A stretch of 64,000 bases of DNA from Cranoglanis bouderius (GCA_023630585.1 CM042535.1:29204899-29268898); one strand, 5' to 3'; counted from the first letter of the stretch, positions 22,730-32,057 are shown. Numbers and translations are program-made. Notes: a model not told the origin generated them from the sequence alone.

Positions 22730-23999
22730 AGGGCCTTTCACACTGAGTGTGATTAAGCTTTTGTCGCAATGATGTCATAATGACGCTTTTGAATCAAAAC
22801 AAGAGATCCCTATGAAGCTTTTCACACTGGGTGCGATCAATCGCGACGCGACAAAGCGAGATTTTTTTTTTTCGACCAGTGTGTCGATTTTTTCCCCCGT
22901 CGCCCTGCGATGAAATTGGCCGTCCAATTAGACTTGAGCTTTAGATCACGTGCCTGGAGCCACTGCTGTTGCACAAAAGGGTGAGATAGGTGGCACTATA
23001 GCACAGAAAGCTGTTTTGAAAACCAGTGTAAACACCAAAGAAAAGTATTTCCCCAAAGAGAAGCACTTGAAAAGCAGTTGTTGTTTTTTTGTTGTTGTTG
23101 ACTTTAAGAGTTTTTTTAATCTTTTGTATTTGCAATTTATATTTATATGTTGTGTGTGCATCTATATATTAGTGATGGGTCGTTCACGAGCGAGTCAGCT
23201 CTATGAGTCGGCTCCTTTAAGTGAACGATGGTAGCCACCTCCCATCTGAGAGCCGATTTAATTTTTTTGTAAATTAATACAAGACAGAATAATAGGATGA
23301 TCTTTTTGCCACACTGCTCGGCCATGCGCACTCCATGCACTGACTCTCAACCACGCGCACTCCATGCACTGACTGAATGTTGTGTTGATGTATATGTGCG
23401 TGCGACCAATCACATGTGATAACATTCTCCATTTTAATACATGCATTTTAATAACACAGACAACATAACGGCAGAATGTAGAATTTGTAAGGTAAAAATA
23501 TCGTATGGAGCAGGGTCTACTGACAGCCTTCACAACCATATTAGAATTGTACTCAACAGTGCAGTGAGTGTGATTGGAATGTTTGTGTTTTGGATAGTTC
23601 AATATAAATAAAATGTTCAATACACATGTAATAGTGTTTGATGTTTTTACATTATTTAAGGTTTTTAGGCCAAACAAAATGTATAATTATAATGTAAAAT
23701 AATGTTTAGTATAATTACATTAAATAAATTAAATCAATTTCTTTCTTTTTCTGTGCTTCTTAGTAGTTTGTGTGCCTTGTGGTGCTCTGAGCCAACATTT
23801 AAGTAATTCTTCTTCTCAGTGATCAAAGACGATAGGCCGATCAGCTGAATAGTGAGTTGTGCCACCACGTGTGCAGGCATAAAATGCATTCTCGGTCAGT
23901 GCCACCTATTGTGCAGGTATGAATTAGCTGAAGGCATTCGGTGTGAAAGCACCTTTTGTCGTTTCGCTTTATCGCGTCACACTCAATGTCAAAGGGCCT
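22730..23999. mobile_element. Harbinger-like TIR element (TAA target duplication)
   Basis: TAA at 22727-22729 and 24000-24002 flanks inverted tips agggcctttcacactgagtg and (inverted) aggccctttgacattgagtg. A 3-bp TWA-type duplication points to PIF/Harbinger. No transposase is seen. The interior carries a hAT-like piece starting tagtgatgggtcgttcac (23171). Confidence 0.6.
23171..23550 (+). mobile_element. hAT-like fragment with BED-finger relic
   Basis: A tagtgatgggtcgttcacga start typical of fish hAT ends is followed at about 23460-23550 by AECRICKVKISYGAGSTDSL then HNHIR, a BED-type zinc finger (C..C...ST..L..H...H pattern). The rest of the transposase is absent. Confidence 0.5.
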
Positions 24000-24002
24000 T
24001 AA

Positions 24003-25225
24003 TGTTGCGCTCTCCCACCCCTATTTTTTGATTATTAAGGATAGGTTATATCGAGTGATGCAGGACACCCAAACCCAGGAAGAAATTACCCAACTGTTGG
24101 TTCAGAAGATCCGTCGGGAATTGTTAATCCTGGGGGCTCAACACAATTCAATGGTGGGTCACCTAGGTTAGGAAAAACACTGAATAGTCTCATGGCCTGC
24201 TTCTATCGGCCGGGCATTCACAGCTATGTTTGCAGGTAGTGCGCAGCATGTCGCAAATGTAATCTAATGAATCCACCGGACACCCCAAAAGCGCTGTTGC
24301 ACCCACTTCCATTAATTTGAGGTCCCCTTTGAAAGGATTGGCATAGATCTCAAAGGGCCATTAGATCAAACTGCACAAGGGCATTGCTTTGTGTTAGTTC
24401 TAGTGGACTACGCAATGCGATTCCCGGAAACAGTGCCTCTCTGTGACATCTCAGATTGTAATGTTGCGTGGGCACTTTTCTGTGTTGGGATCCCCAAAGA
24501 GATCCTGACTGATCAGGGCACGACTTTCATGTCACAAACACTATGCAAGCTTTACAAATTGTTGGGGATTAAATCAATTCACACCAGCATTTATCATCTG
24601 CAAATGGATGGGCTGGTCGAACGGTGTAATCAAATGCTTAAAAACATGATTCATAAGTTCGTTCACGATGACGCAAATTGGAATTGGGTTAAGTAGCTAG
24701 AGCCCCTGTTATTTGCAGTGCGTGGGGTCCCGCAAGGGGCGGAAGCCTCATGGGAAAATTGTGTCATTTGGGAAAATTGGGAAGGGGGACCTTCTAACAG
24801 TAAAAACGAAATTCAATGCGTATTTGAGCTGAGAGCAAAACTCCACACTTTAAGCCACGTAACAAAGGAGAATTTGCTATAGTCACAAGAATGTCAATCC
24901 CAGCTGTATAACAGGGGTACTTGGCTATGAGTTTGCACCGGGAGATAAAGTGCTCATTTTGCTACCAATGTCAAGCTCCAAATTACTTGCCAAGTGGCAA
25001 AGACCCTGTGAGGTCACACAGAGGGTTGGTGATGTCGACTATGAAGTAAGGCATATTGATAGAGGCGGGGCACAGCAGGTGTATCACCTTAACTTCCTTA
25101 AACCACTGACGGAGGCGGTTCCTGTGGCTTTGGCGACAGTTTTTCCAGAGAAGGAGGAGCTAGGACCGGAGGTAAATCTAAAAACGGTCTCTCAATCCAG
25201 CCCAGTCCCTTGTGGAGACCACCTC
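24003..25225 (+). pseudogene. Gmr1-like integrase remnant
   Basis: Zinc-binding region HNSMVGHLG, then a CAAC-type cysteine pair at about 24245. The core shows GIDLKGPLD (first Asp, about 24340), EILTDQGTTF (second Asp) and DGLVERCNQML (Glu). A C-terminal domain at 24938-25225 reads APGDKVLILLP, KWQRPCEVTQRVGDVDYEV and ends CGDHLSP. Stops at about 24170 and 24695 and a deleted stretch near 24760-24930 break it. In this group the CGDHLSP end runs directly into the reverse transcriptase linker, which here resumes at 30208. Confidence 0.8.
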
Positions 25226-25230
25226 TCTCC

Positions 25231-26102
25231 TGTTATGTTCCCTCTCTCGCAGCGAATGGAGTAGCTTACTTCCGCATTCCAGCTCCATTCAGAAGGACTC
25301 TCGTTTTGTTTACCTCGGCCATGTGCGCTTTTGTTATTGTCTTGCGTCATGTCTCTGTCCCCGCCTCCTTATTTCGTATTGGTTCTCCATGTTATGTGAT
25401 TATCATTTCCAGGTGCCTTTGATTTCATGTATGTTTTCTGTGTGTTTAAAAAGCCCTGTTTTCTTCCACTCGAGTCGGATTATTAGTTTGTAGTTCAGTT
25501 TAACGGAGTTTCACTTTGAAGTATAGAAATGTTTCTAGTTCCGTAGCGCGGATTCCGATTTCCGTAGTTCTTGATTCCGTTGTTCTAATTTAGATGTCCG
25601 AAGCTCCGTGTTTGTGGTTCCCAAACCACTTCCTTATGTCGAATGTCCGTTTCCTCCCGAATCTCACTGTGCCGAGCGATTAAACTCTGGACTGATGTTC
25701 ACGGCATTTGACATTCAGCTAAGTACCCTGGATTCCGATTTCCGCTCTAGCCCCCTTCCTATTTTACACATCTCTGTGATAGGGTTACTTGCACAAGTGT
25801 TTGATTTTCTGTTAGCGCTAGTAGTTTGCACACCTTTTGTTATTACCACTCTTTTGTTGTGAAGGTTCATTGCTGGATGCTGTTTTTGTTCGTTTTTTCC
25901 TTCCGTGGTTTAGTGTGTGTTTTTTGTACTGCTAGCGCTAATACTTTTGAGAGTGTGTACAAGCTCTGCTTCTATATCCAGCGAAGACTCGAAGCCTTCT
26001 AAAAACCTGTTGTTTGCCCTGTTTCCTTTTCATATGTATGCTGAATAAAGTGTCGAAGCTTTTCACCGCAACTGTGTCCAGCCTTCTCCTGACATCGTAA
26101 CA
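25231..26102 (+). repeat. 5' LTR of the chimeric element
   Basis: tgttatgttccctctctcgc ... catcgtaaca. A TATA-like tttaaaaa lies at 25445, the predicted mRNA start is near 25474 and aataaa is at 26043. Confidence 0.93.
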
Positions 26103-26114
26103 GAATAATCCGCC
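26103..26114 (+). promoter_or_regulatory. Putative self-priming primer-binding site
   Basis: aataatccg (26104-26112), immediately after the LTR, is a perfect 9-nt reverse complement of cggattatt at 25476-25484 in the LTR, about 30 bp after the TATA-like box. No TGG-type tRNA site is present. Only 18 nt separate the LTR from the gag ATG. Confidence 0.7.
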
Positions 26115-26120
26115 CAAAAG

Positions 26121-29100
26121 ATGGATGCAGCGGGAAAAGTAAGGGCACGCCGCGCCATGCCACACCACGCCATGCCACGCCACGCCACAGTTAAAATGCC
26201 TGCAAACAATTCAATTTTTTTTCCCCAATGGACGTTTGTTTATCCCCCCGATGAGTTTGATGGCTTTTCCACCTGGCCACAGTGTTTCTGTTTGCAGGCA
26301 CAAATTTATTTCCTGAGTTTGGAGGACCCCAAGCCCGACGAGGAACAGTGGGTGAGGTTCCTCCTCTCTCGTTTGGTCGGCTCTGCTCGCCAATGGGCAG
26401 AGCTTCACCTTGCCAGTGGATCCATGAAGTTCAAAACAGTTTTGGGCTTTGTGGATCTACTGGTTCAGGTGTTCGGAAGCCCAGACTTCCAACCCGACCT
26501 CAGGACCTTTTTGGGGAAGGACCGTCTGGGCGACCGACCTAACCGCTCATTCCTGGAATATTATGGGGGTAAGCGGGCTAACGTGGCGGCCTGCTCCTCA
26601 GACCCCCAAAACCAGGAGTGTTCCACCGAGGGATGCACCCGCCCGGCCGTCCTGCAGTGCCCCACCTGCAGGAACCAGGGATTAAGGAGCAGCTTCTTCT
26701 GCTCCCAAAACTGTTTCAAGGGCAGCTGGCGGGTGCACAAGCGGCTCCACCAGCGGGCACCCTCAGGGCTCCAGCAGGAGACCAAGCAGGAGGTCTTCTC
26801 AGCAGAGCTGCAACTGGAGGTTAACCAGGCGACCTCCAGCCCCGAGCTCCAGCAGGAGACCAAGCAGGAGGTCTTCTCAGCAGAGCTGCAACTGGAGGTT
26901 AACCTGGCGACCTCCAGCCCCGAGCTCCAGCAGGAGACCCAGCAGGAGGTCTTCTCAGCAGAGCTGCAACTGGAGGTTAACCTGGCGACCTCCAGCTCCG
27001 AGCTCCAGCAGGAGACCCAGCAGGAGGTCTTCTCAGCAGAGCTGCAACTGGAGGTTAACCAGGCGACCTCCAGCCCCGAGCTCCAGCAGGAGACCCAGCA
27101 GGAGGTCTTCTCAGCAGAGCTGCAACTGGAGGTTAACCTGGCGACCTCCAGCCCCGAGCTCCAGCAGGAGACCCAGCAGGAGGTCTTCTCAGCAGAGCTG
27201 CAACTGGAGGTTAACTTGGCGACCTCCAGCCCCGAGCTCCAGCAGGAGACCCAGCAGGAGGTCTTCTCAGCAGAGCTGCAACTGGAGGTTAACCAGGCGA
27301 CCTCCAGCCCCGAGCTCCAGCAGGAGACCCAGCAGGAGGTCTTCTCAGCAGAGCTGCAACTGGAGGTTAACCTGGCGACCTCCAGCCCCGAGCTCCAGCA
27401 GGAGACCCAGCAGGAGGTCTTCTCAGCGGAGCTGCAACTGGAGGTTAACCAGGCGACCTCCAGCCCCGAGCTCCAGCAGGAGACCCAGCAGGAGGTCTTC
27501 TCAGCGGAGCTGCAACTGGAGGTTAACCAGGCGACCTCCAGCCCCGAGCTCCAGCAGGAGACCCAGCAGGAGGTCTTCTCAGCGGAGCTGCAACTGGAGG
27601 TTAACCAGGCGACCTCCAGCCCCGAGCTCCAGCAGGAGACCCAGCAGGAGGTCTCCCCAGCAGAGCTGCAACTGGAGGTTAACATGGCGACCTCCAGCCC
27701 CGAGCTCCAGCAGGAGACCCAGCAGGAGGTCTCCCCAGCGGAGCTGCAACTGGAGGTTAACCAGGTGACCTCCAGCCCCAAGCAGCAGCCAGCGAATAGA
27801 GAGGAAACCTCTCCTGGCCTGCTCGTCTCAGAGGTTCTAGAAGAAACCTCCACTCCAAGCCCATGTCCAGATATCACTCCTGCTCTCAATCCAGTTCTCA
27901 CCCTGGTCCCCAGTCTGGTTCCTACTCCGGTTCCCAATCCTGTTCTCAGTCCTGCTCCCAATCCAGTCCTCGATCCTGTTCCCAGTCCGGTTCCTACTCT
28001 GGTTCCCGATCCTGTTCCCAGTCCGGTTCCTACTCTGGTTCCCGATCCTGTTCCCAGTCCGGTTCCTACTCTGGTTCCCGATCCTGTTCCCAGTCCGGTT
28101 CCTACTCTGGTTCCCGATCCTGTTCCCAGTCCGGTTCCTACTCTGGTTCCCGATCCTGTTCCCAGTCCGGTTCCTACTCCGGTTCCCGATCCTGTTCTTA
28201 GCCCTGCTCCCAATCCGGGTCCTACTCCGGTTCTCAATCCTGCTCCCAATCCAGTTCTCAGTCCTGCTCCCAATCCAGTTCTCACCCTGGCTCCCAATCC
28301 GGTTCCTACTCCGGTTCTCAATCCTGCTCCCAGTCCGGCTCCAAGCCCCGTTCTCAATCCGGTTCCAAGCCCCATTTCCAATCATTTCCCAAGTCCAGTT
28401 TTTGATTTTTATGAGGGCTACATGGGTTTAATTTCGGGATGGGTGTTAGCCCTCCTCCTCAGTGCAGAGGGTGTTTTCACTCCCAGCTCCACTCATAACC
28501 CAGCTCACTCCTCAGTCTCCAGCCCTGTCTCCTCCTCAGTCTCCAGCCCTGTCTCCTCCTCCGTCCCCAGCCCTGTCTCCTCCTCCGTCCCCAGCCCTGT
28601 CTCCTCCTCCGTCCCCAGCCCTGTCTCCTCCTCCGTCCCCAGCCCTGTCTCCTCCTCCGTCCCCAGCCCTGTCTCCTCCTCCGTCCCCAGCCCTGTCTCC
28701 TCCTCAGTCCCCAGCCCTGTCTCCTCCTCAGTCCCCAGCCCTGTCTCCTCCACTATTTCCAACCCAACTCACTCCACTATCTCCTCCTCTGTTTCCTACC
28801 CTACTCACTCCACTATCTCTAATCCAGGAGCTGAAGCAGGTTCCAGGCAGAGCACCAGGTCACGCGCAGCTCGGAGATCCGGGTCCAGCACCAGGTCACG
28901 CGCAGCTCGGAGATCCGGGTCCAGCACCAGGTCACGCGCAACCCCGAGACCCGGGTCCAGCACCAGGTCACGCGCAACCCCGAGACCCAGGCCGAGCATC
29001 AGGTCACGCGCTACTCCACGATCCAGGCCGAGCATCAGGTCACGCGCTACTCCACGATCCAGGCCGAGCATCAGGTCACGCGCTACTCCACGATCCAGGC

Positions 29101-29363
29101 CGAGCATGAGTCCTCGTCCAAGTCCTCGTCCAAGTCCTCGTCCAAGTCCTCGTCCAAGTCCTCGTCCAAGTCCTCGTCACGACCCGGTCGACTCTGGCTG
29201 CGGGACATTAAATTGCACCAGCCTCGGTTCCAGGGGGGCAGATGTGCTAATCTTGCCCAGGGGTCCGGGTCCGCCACAACGGACAAAGCTTGCGGCGCTT
29301 CGGGAGCCGCGCCTTAAGGGGGGGGGCTCTGTTATGTTCCCTCTCTCGCAGCGAATGGAGTAG
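26121..29363 (+). CDS. Gag / METAP1-type C6H2 zinc finger / tandem-repeat fusion protein (1080 aa)
   Basis: Residues ~29-155 are a Ty3/gypsy-type gag domain (FVYPPDEFDGFSTWPQCF, RFLLSRLVGSARQWAELHL, LVQVFGSPDF). Residues 167-210 form a zinc finger with spacing C-x4-C-x7-C-x2-C-x10-C-x3-C-x7-H-x3-H, including LQCPTC and FCSQNCFKGSW. This is the spacing and wording of the METAP1 N-terminal finger, which in the enzyme is a ribosome-association module, not the catalytic part. Residues 216-553 hold 13 copies of a 26-residue Glu/Gln-rich repeat. Then come Pro/Val repeats (about 585-750), an 8-residue SVPSPVSS-type repeat, 12-residue STRSRA repeats and SPRP repeats, making a basic tail. The frame is fully open, and the last 11 codons run into the 3' LTR. 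Function is unknown; presumably it assembles particles and packages its own RNA. Confidence 0.88.
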   Translation: MDAAGKVRARRAMPHHAMPRHATVKMPANNSIFFPQWTFVYPPDEFDGFSTWPQCFCLQAQIYFLSLEDPKPDEEQWVRFLLSRLVGSARQWAELHLASGSMKFKTVLGFVDLLVQVFGSPDFQPDLRTFLGKDRLGDRPNRSFLEYYGGKRANVAACSSDPQNQECSTEGCTRPAVLQCPTCRNQGLRSSFFCSQNCFKGSWRVHKRLHQRAPSGLQQETKQEVFSAELQLEVNQATSSPELQQETKQEVFSAELQLEVNLATSSPELQQETQQEVFSAELQLEVNLATSSSELQQETQQEVFSAELQLEVNQATSSPELQQETQQEVFSAELQLEVNLATSSPELQQETQQEVFSAELQLEVNLATSSPELQQETQQEVFSAELQLEVNQATSSPELQQETQQEVFSAELQLEVNLATSSPELQQETQQEVFSAELQLEVNQATSSPELQQETQQEVFSAELQLEVNQATSSPELQQETQQEVFSAELQLEVNQATSSPELQQETQQEVSPAELQLEVNMATSSPELQQETQQEVSPAELQLEVNQVTSSPKQQPANREETSPGLLVSEVLEETSTPSPCPDITPALNPVLTLVPSLVPTPVPNPVLSPAPNPVLDPVPSPVPTLVPDPVPSPVPTLVPDPVPSPVPTLVPDPVPSPVPTLVPDPVPSPVPTLVPDPVPSPVPTPVPDPVLSPAPNPGPTPVLNPAPNPVLSPAPNPVLTLAPNPVPTPVLNPAPSPAPSPVLNPVPSPISNHFPSPVFDFYEGYMGLISGWVLALLLSAEGVFTPSSTHNPAHSSVSSPVSSSVSSPVSSSVPSPVSSSVPSPVSSSVPSPVSSSVPSPVSSSVPSPVSSSVPSPVSSSVPSPVSSSVPSPVSSTISNPTHSTISSSVSYPTHSTISNPGAEAGSRQSTRSRAARRSGSSTRSRAARRSGSSTRSRATPRPGSSTRSRATPRPRPSIRSRATPRSRPSIRSRATPRSRPSIRSRATPRSRPSMSPRPSPRPSPRPSPRPSPRPSPRHDPVDSGCGTLNCTSLGSRGADVLILPRGPGPPQRTKLAALREPRLKGGGSVMFPLSQRME
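26766..27779 (+). repeat. 78-nt in-frame tandem array, 13 copies
   Basis: Each unit encodes 26 residues built on LQQETQQEVFSAELQLEVN followed by (Q/L)ATSSP. The first two units have ETK and the last two have VSPAEL. The middle units are nearly identical, indicating recent expansion. Confidence 0.95.
27880..28380 (+). repeat. 36-nt in-frame tandem array (Pro/Val-rich)
   Basis: Units of about 36 nt containing gatcctgttcccagtccggt encode PVPSPVPTLVPD-type dodecapeptides. Six near-identical copies lie at about 27970-28190, with degenerate copies on either side. Confidence 0.9.
28510..28760 (+). repeat. 24-nt in-frame tandem array (SVPSPVSS)
   Basis: ccagccctgtctcctcctcc-type units, about ten copies, each adding eight residues. 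Confidence 0.9.
28840..29185 (+). repeat. 36-nt and 12-nt in-frame arrays (Arg/Ser-rich)
   Basis: Seven or so 36-nt units (agcaccaggtcacgcgcagc type) encode STRSRAARRSGS-like dodecapeptides. They are followed by six 12-nt cctcgtccaagt units encoding SPRP. Confidence 0.9.
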
Positions 29364-30202
29364 CTTACTTCCGCATTCCAGCTCCATTCAGAAGGACTCT
29401 CGTTTTGTTTACCTCGGCCATGTGCGCTTTTGTTATTGTCTTGCGTCATGTCTCTGTCCCCGCCTCCTTATTTCGTATTGGTTCTCCATGTTATGTGATT
29501 ATCATTTCCAGGTGCCTTTGATTTCATGTATGTTTTCTGTGTGTTTAAAAAGCCCTGTTTTCTTCCACTCGAGTCGGATTATTAGTTTGTAGTTCAGTTT
29601 AACGGAGTTTCACTTTGAAGTATAGAAATGTTTCTAGTTCCGTAGCGCGGATTCCGATTTCCGTAGTTCTTGATTCCGTTGTTCTAATTTAGATGTCCGA
29701 AGCTCCGTGTTTGTGGTTCCCAAACCACTTCCTTATGTCGAATGTCCGTTTCCTCCCGAATCTCACTGTGCCGAGCGATTAAACTCTGGACTGATGTTCA
29801 CGGCATTTGACATTCAGCTAAGTACCCTGGATTCCGATTTCCGCTCTAGCCCCCTTCCTATTTTACACATCTCTGTGATAGGGTTACTTGCACAAGTGTT
29901 TGATTTTCTGTTAGCGCTAGTAGTTTGCACACCTTTTGTTATTACCACTCTTTTGTTGTGAAGGTTCATTGCTGGATGCTGTTTTTGTTCGTTTTTTTCC
30001 TTCCGTGGTTTAGTGTGTGTTTTTTGTACTGCTAGCGCTAATACTTTTGAGAGTGTGTACAAGCTCTGCTTCTATATCCAGCGAAGACTCGAAGCCTTCT
30101 AAAAACCTGTTGTTTGCCCTGTTTCCTTTTCATATGTATGCTGAATAAAGTGTCGAAGCTTTTCACCGCAACTGTGTCCAGCCTTCTCCTGACATCGTAA
30201 CA
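29330..30202 (+). repeat. 3' LTR of the chimeric element
   Basis: Same sequence as the 5' LTR by eye apart from one added T. It is preceded by a G-rich polypurine tract and followed by the tctcc target copy. Confidence 0.93.
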
Positions 30203-30207
30203 TCTCC

Positions 30208-30962
30208 AGAGTTTTCCGATGTGTTCTCGCCTCTACATGGTCACACTAATCTCATAGAGCACCACATAGAGATGACCCCAGGGATGGTGGTATGCAGCTG
30301 TATCGTATTGTATATCGTACTGTGTTGTCTGCCCGAACACACAAAAAAAATATGGTTCAGGATGAACTCAAGGTTATGCTCAACATGGGAGTAATCGAGG
30401 AGTGTCACAGTGACTGGAGCAGCCCGGTGGTTTTGGTGCCCAAAACTGACAGGATGGTCCATTTTTGTGTGGACTTTAGAAAAGTCAATCTGGTGTCTAA
30501 ATTTGACACATACCCGATGCCTCGCATTGATGAACTGCTCGATTGGTTAGCTGTGGCTCGTGTTTATGTGACAATGGATTTGACAAAGGGATATTGGCAG
30601 ATCCTCCTGACTCCAATGTCTCAGGGAAAAATGGCCTTTTCCACTTAGCTTGGGTTACACTTATTTATGACCCTTCCTATTGGGTTGTTCGGGCCCCCTG
30701 CAATGTTCCAGCATCTCATGGACAAAATCCTCAGTCCACACGCTGCTTATGCTGCTGCCTATTTAGATGACATTATTATCTACAGTAATGATTGGCATCA
30801 GGACATGCAGCACCTGAGGGCTGTTCTGAGATCGCTCAGATGGGTGGAACTCACAGCAAACCCAAAGAAGTGTGTGATTGGAGGTTTGGAAGTACACTAT
30901 CAGGGCTTCCACTTGGGTCATGGGCAGGTATGTCCCCAAATTGATAAGACAGCAGCGATTTC
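30208..30962 (+). pseudogene. Gmr1-like reverse transcriptase remnant
   Basis: The linker FSPLHGHTNLIEHHIEMTPG is followed by EECHSDWSSPVVLVPKTD, VDFRKVN, YPMPRIDELLD, MDLTKGYWQI (first catalytic Asp), FGPPAMFQHLMD, YLDDIIIYS (YLDD box, about 30762-30790) and KKCVIGGLEVHYQGF. A frameshift near 30330-30345 and a stop at 30646 break it. After ICPRPK-like sequence at about 30975, RNase H is missing and the polypurine/LTR follows. Confidence 0.85.
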
Positions 30963-31030
30963 AGTCTGCCCAAGACCCAAGTTGGTGGCAGGCCAGATGG
31001 CTCCCCAGCCTGAGTCAGGTGGTGGGGGTA

Positions 31031-31262
31031 TGTGAAAGCAGGGTGTGCTTGAGCGCTGGTTTGTGATTGGAGGACAGAGCCAGAGAAGGTGAGTGGTAAG
31101 GAATGCACACCTGTGGGAAATTCTACTAATGAGTATGTATTCTCTTGCAGTGATCCAAGGCAAGGATTAAAAGGAGACATACGGGTGCTGAGAGAGAGAG
31201 GGAGAGAGAGAGAGAGAGAGAGAGATGACCAGCACAGAGCCCTGTGTATGCATGCATGTGTG
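31031..31262 (+). repeat. Gmr1-like 3' LTR, truncated
   Basis: Matches 21283-21760 without the inserted segment: gagcgctggtttgtgattgg, gtgagtggtaaggaatgcac, a (GA)n tract at 31190-31225 and gaccagcacagagccctgtg. The match stops near 31262. Confidence 0.75.
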
Positions 31263-31299
31263 GGTGGTTCAGGTACAATATGTAAGTCATCAGGCAGTA

Positions 31300-32055
31300 G
31301 AAATTCTGAGGAAACATTCATCTCTCCATTCCGGCAGCAATCTCTCCATTCCTTGTAGGTTCGTTAATACTGGTTCTCTGCTTCCTGAAATCCTCCTGAT
31401 AATCACCAGTCATGGTTTCTGTTTCCCTTTGACATCTCTCTCATATAGGAGCCCATAACCAGTAACCTGTTCTTGGGACATCACTGTCATCTGAATTGGT
31501 ATCACTTTGAATCATTACCTCTGGTTCTCCTACTGGTACTATTATGTCTTTGTCTTCCTATTCTGGGCTTACACATCTCATAGGCTGATGTAGGGAGAAT
31601 ATTCATGATCTTCTGACTCTAACCCAAACAACAGGTAATTTGGCAGGCGAGGGTGATGTCCATAAAGAAAGAAAAATGGGAAAACCATGTCTACACAAGT
31701 TTCATGCAATTATATGCACTCACTACTTGAGGGAGGTGCACCTTCCATGTGTCCTTTTCCTTGTCCTCCAGTGTTCTCAGCATCTGTAACAGAGTCCAAG
31801 TAAATAATTTTGCTGGATTTGCCTCACGTTAATAAGGTGTTGTTCTGGAATTGCAGGCTGTCTTTCCTGACTTGTCTCTCATCAGATATGCCTCCGCAAA
31901 TCTGGTAAAGTGATCCACCAATACCAGAAATATAGCGCGAATAGTCAATTGACACAATATCGAATGGACAGCTTGAGGTAATGCTACCCATTGGATTTCT
32001 GACTCTTTACACCTCCACATGCTGTTTTCTTGATTGTCTGCACTGTAGCTCAGCT
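31300..32055 (-). pseudogene. gypsy-type integrase remnant, different family
   Basis: The minus strand reads FLVLVDHFTRFAEAYLMRDK and later YGHHPRLPNYLLFGLE, motifs of the integrase core and the segment after it. Many stops are present. With the gag piece at 32984-33420 it represents a second, mostly deleted gypsy element on the minus strand that was split by the Tc1 at 32058-32983. Confidence 0.6.
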
Positions 32056-32057
32056 TG

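Larger units (their letters stand above)
25231..30202 (+). mobile_element. Young non-autonomous Tf1/sushi-like LTR element carrying gag-METAP1 finger chimera
   Basis: LTRs at 25231-26102 and 29330-30202 read the same except for one extra T in the second (about 30000). Target duplication is tctcc at 25226-25230 and 30203-30207. Between the LTRs there is one open frame, a leader of only 18 nt and a G-rich polypurine tract (about 29315-29326); no protease, RT, RNase H or integrase is present. It landed between the integrase and reverse transcriptase of the Gmr1-like element. Confidence 0.92.
21283..31262 (+). mobile_element. Gmr1-like Ty3/gypsy retrotransposon, degenerate, with two nested insertions
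   Basis: 5' LTR at 21283, PBS-like site, gag and protease fragments, Harbinger-like insertion, integrase, young LTR-element insertion, reverse transcriptase, truncated 3' LTR at 31031. LTR starts tgtgggagtgggggcatgct and tgtgaaagcagggtgtgctt correspond, and both LTRs share gtgagtggtaaggaatgcac and a (GA)n tract. Integrase comes before reverse transcriptase, the order known for the Gmr1 group. RNase H is missing and all frames are broken. Confidence 0.8.

Noticed and set aside
26561..28381. 606-codon open frame on the minus strand opposite the gag-finger gene
   Set aside because: It is the reverse reading of the in-frame tandem arrays; units divisible by three keep several frames open. It has no domain and its composition is just mirrored repeats.
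27837..29107. Other long frames (182, 112, 215, 100 codons) over the same arrays
   Set aside because: Same cause: repeat arrays with lengths that are multiples of three.
26766..29185. CRISPR-like direct repeats
   Set aside because: Units are contiguous, without unique spacers, inside a coding frame, in a eukaryotic context.
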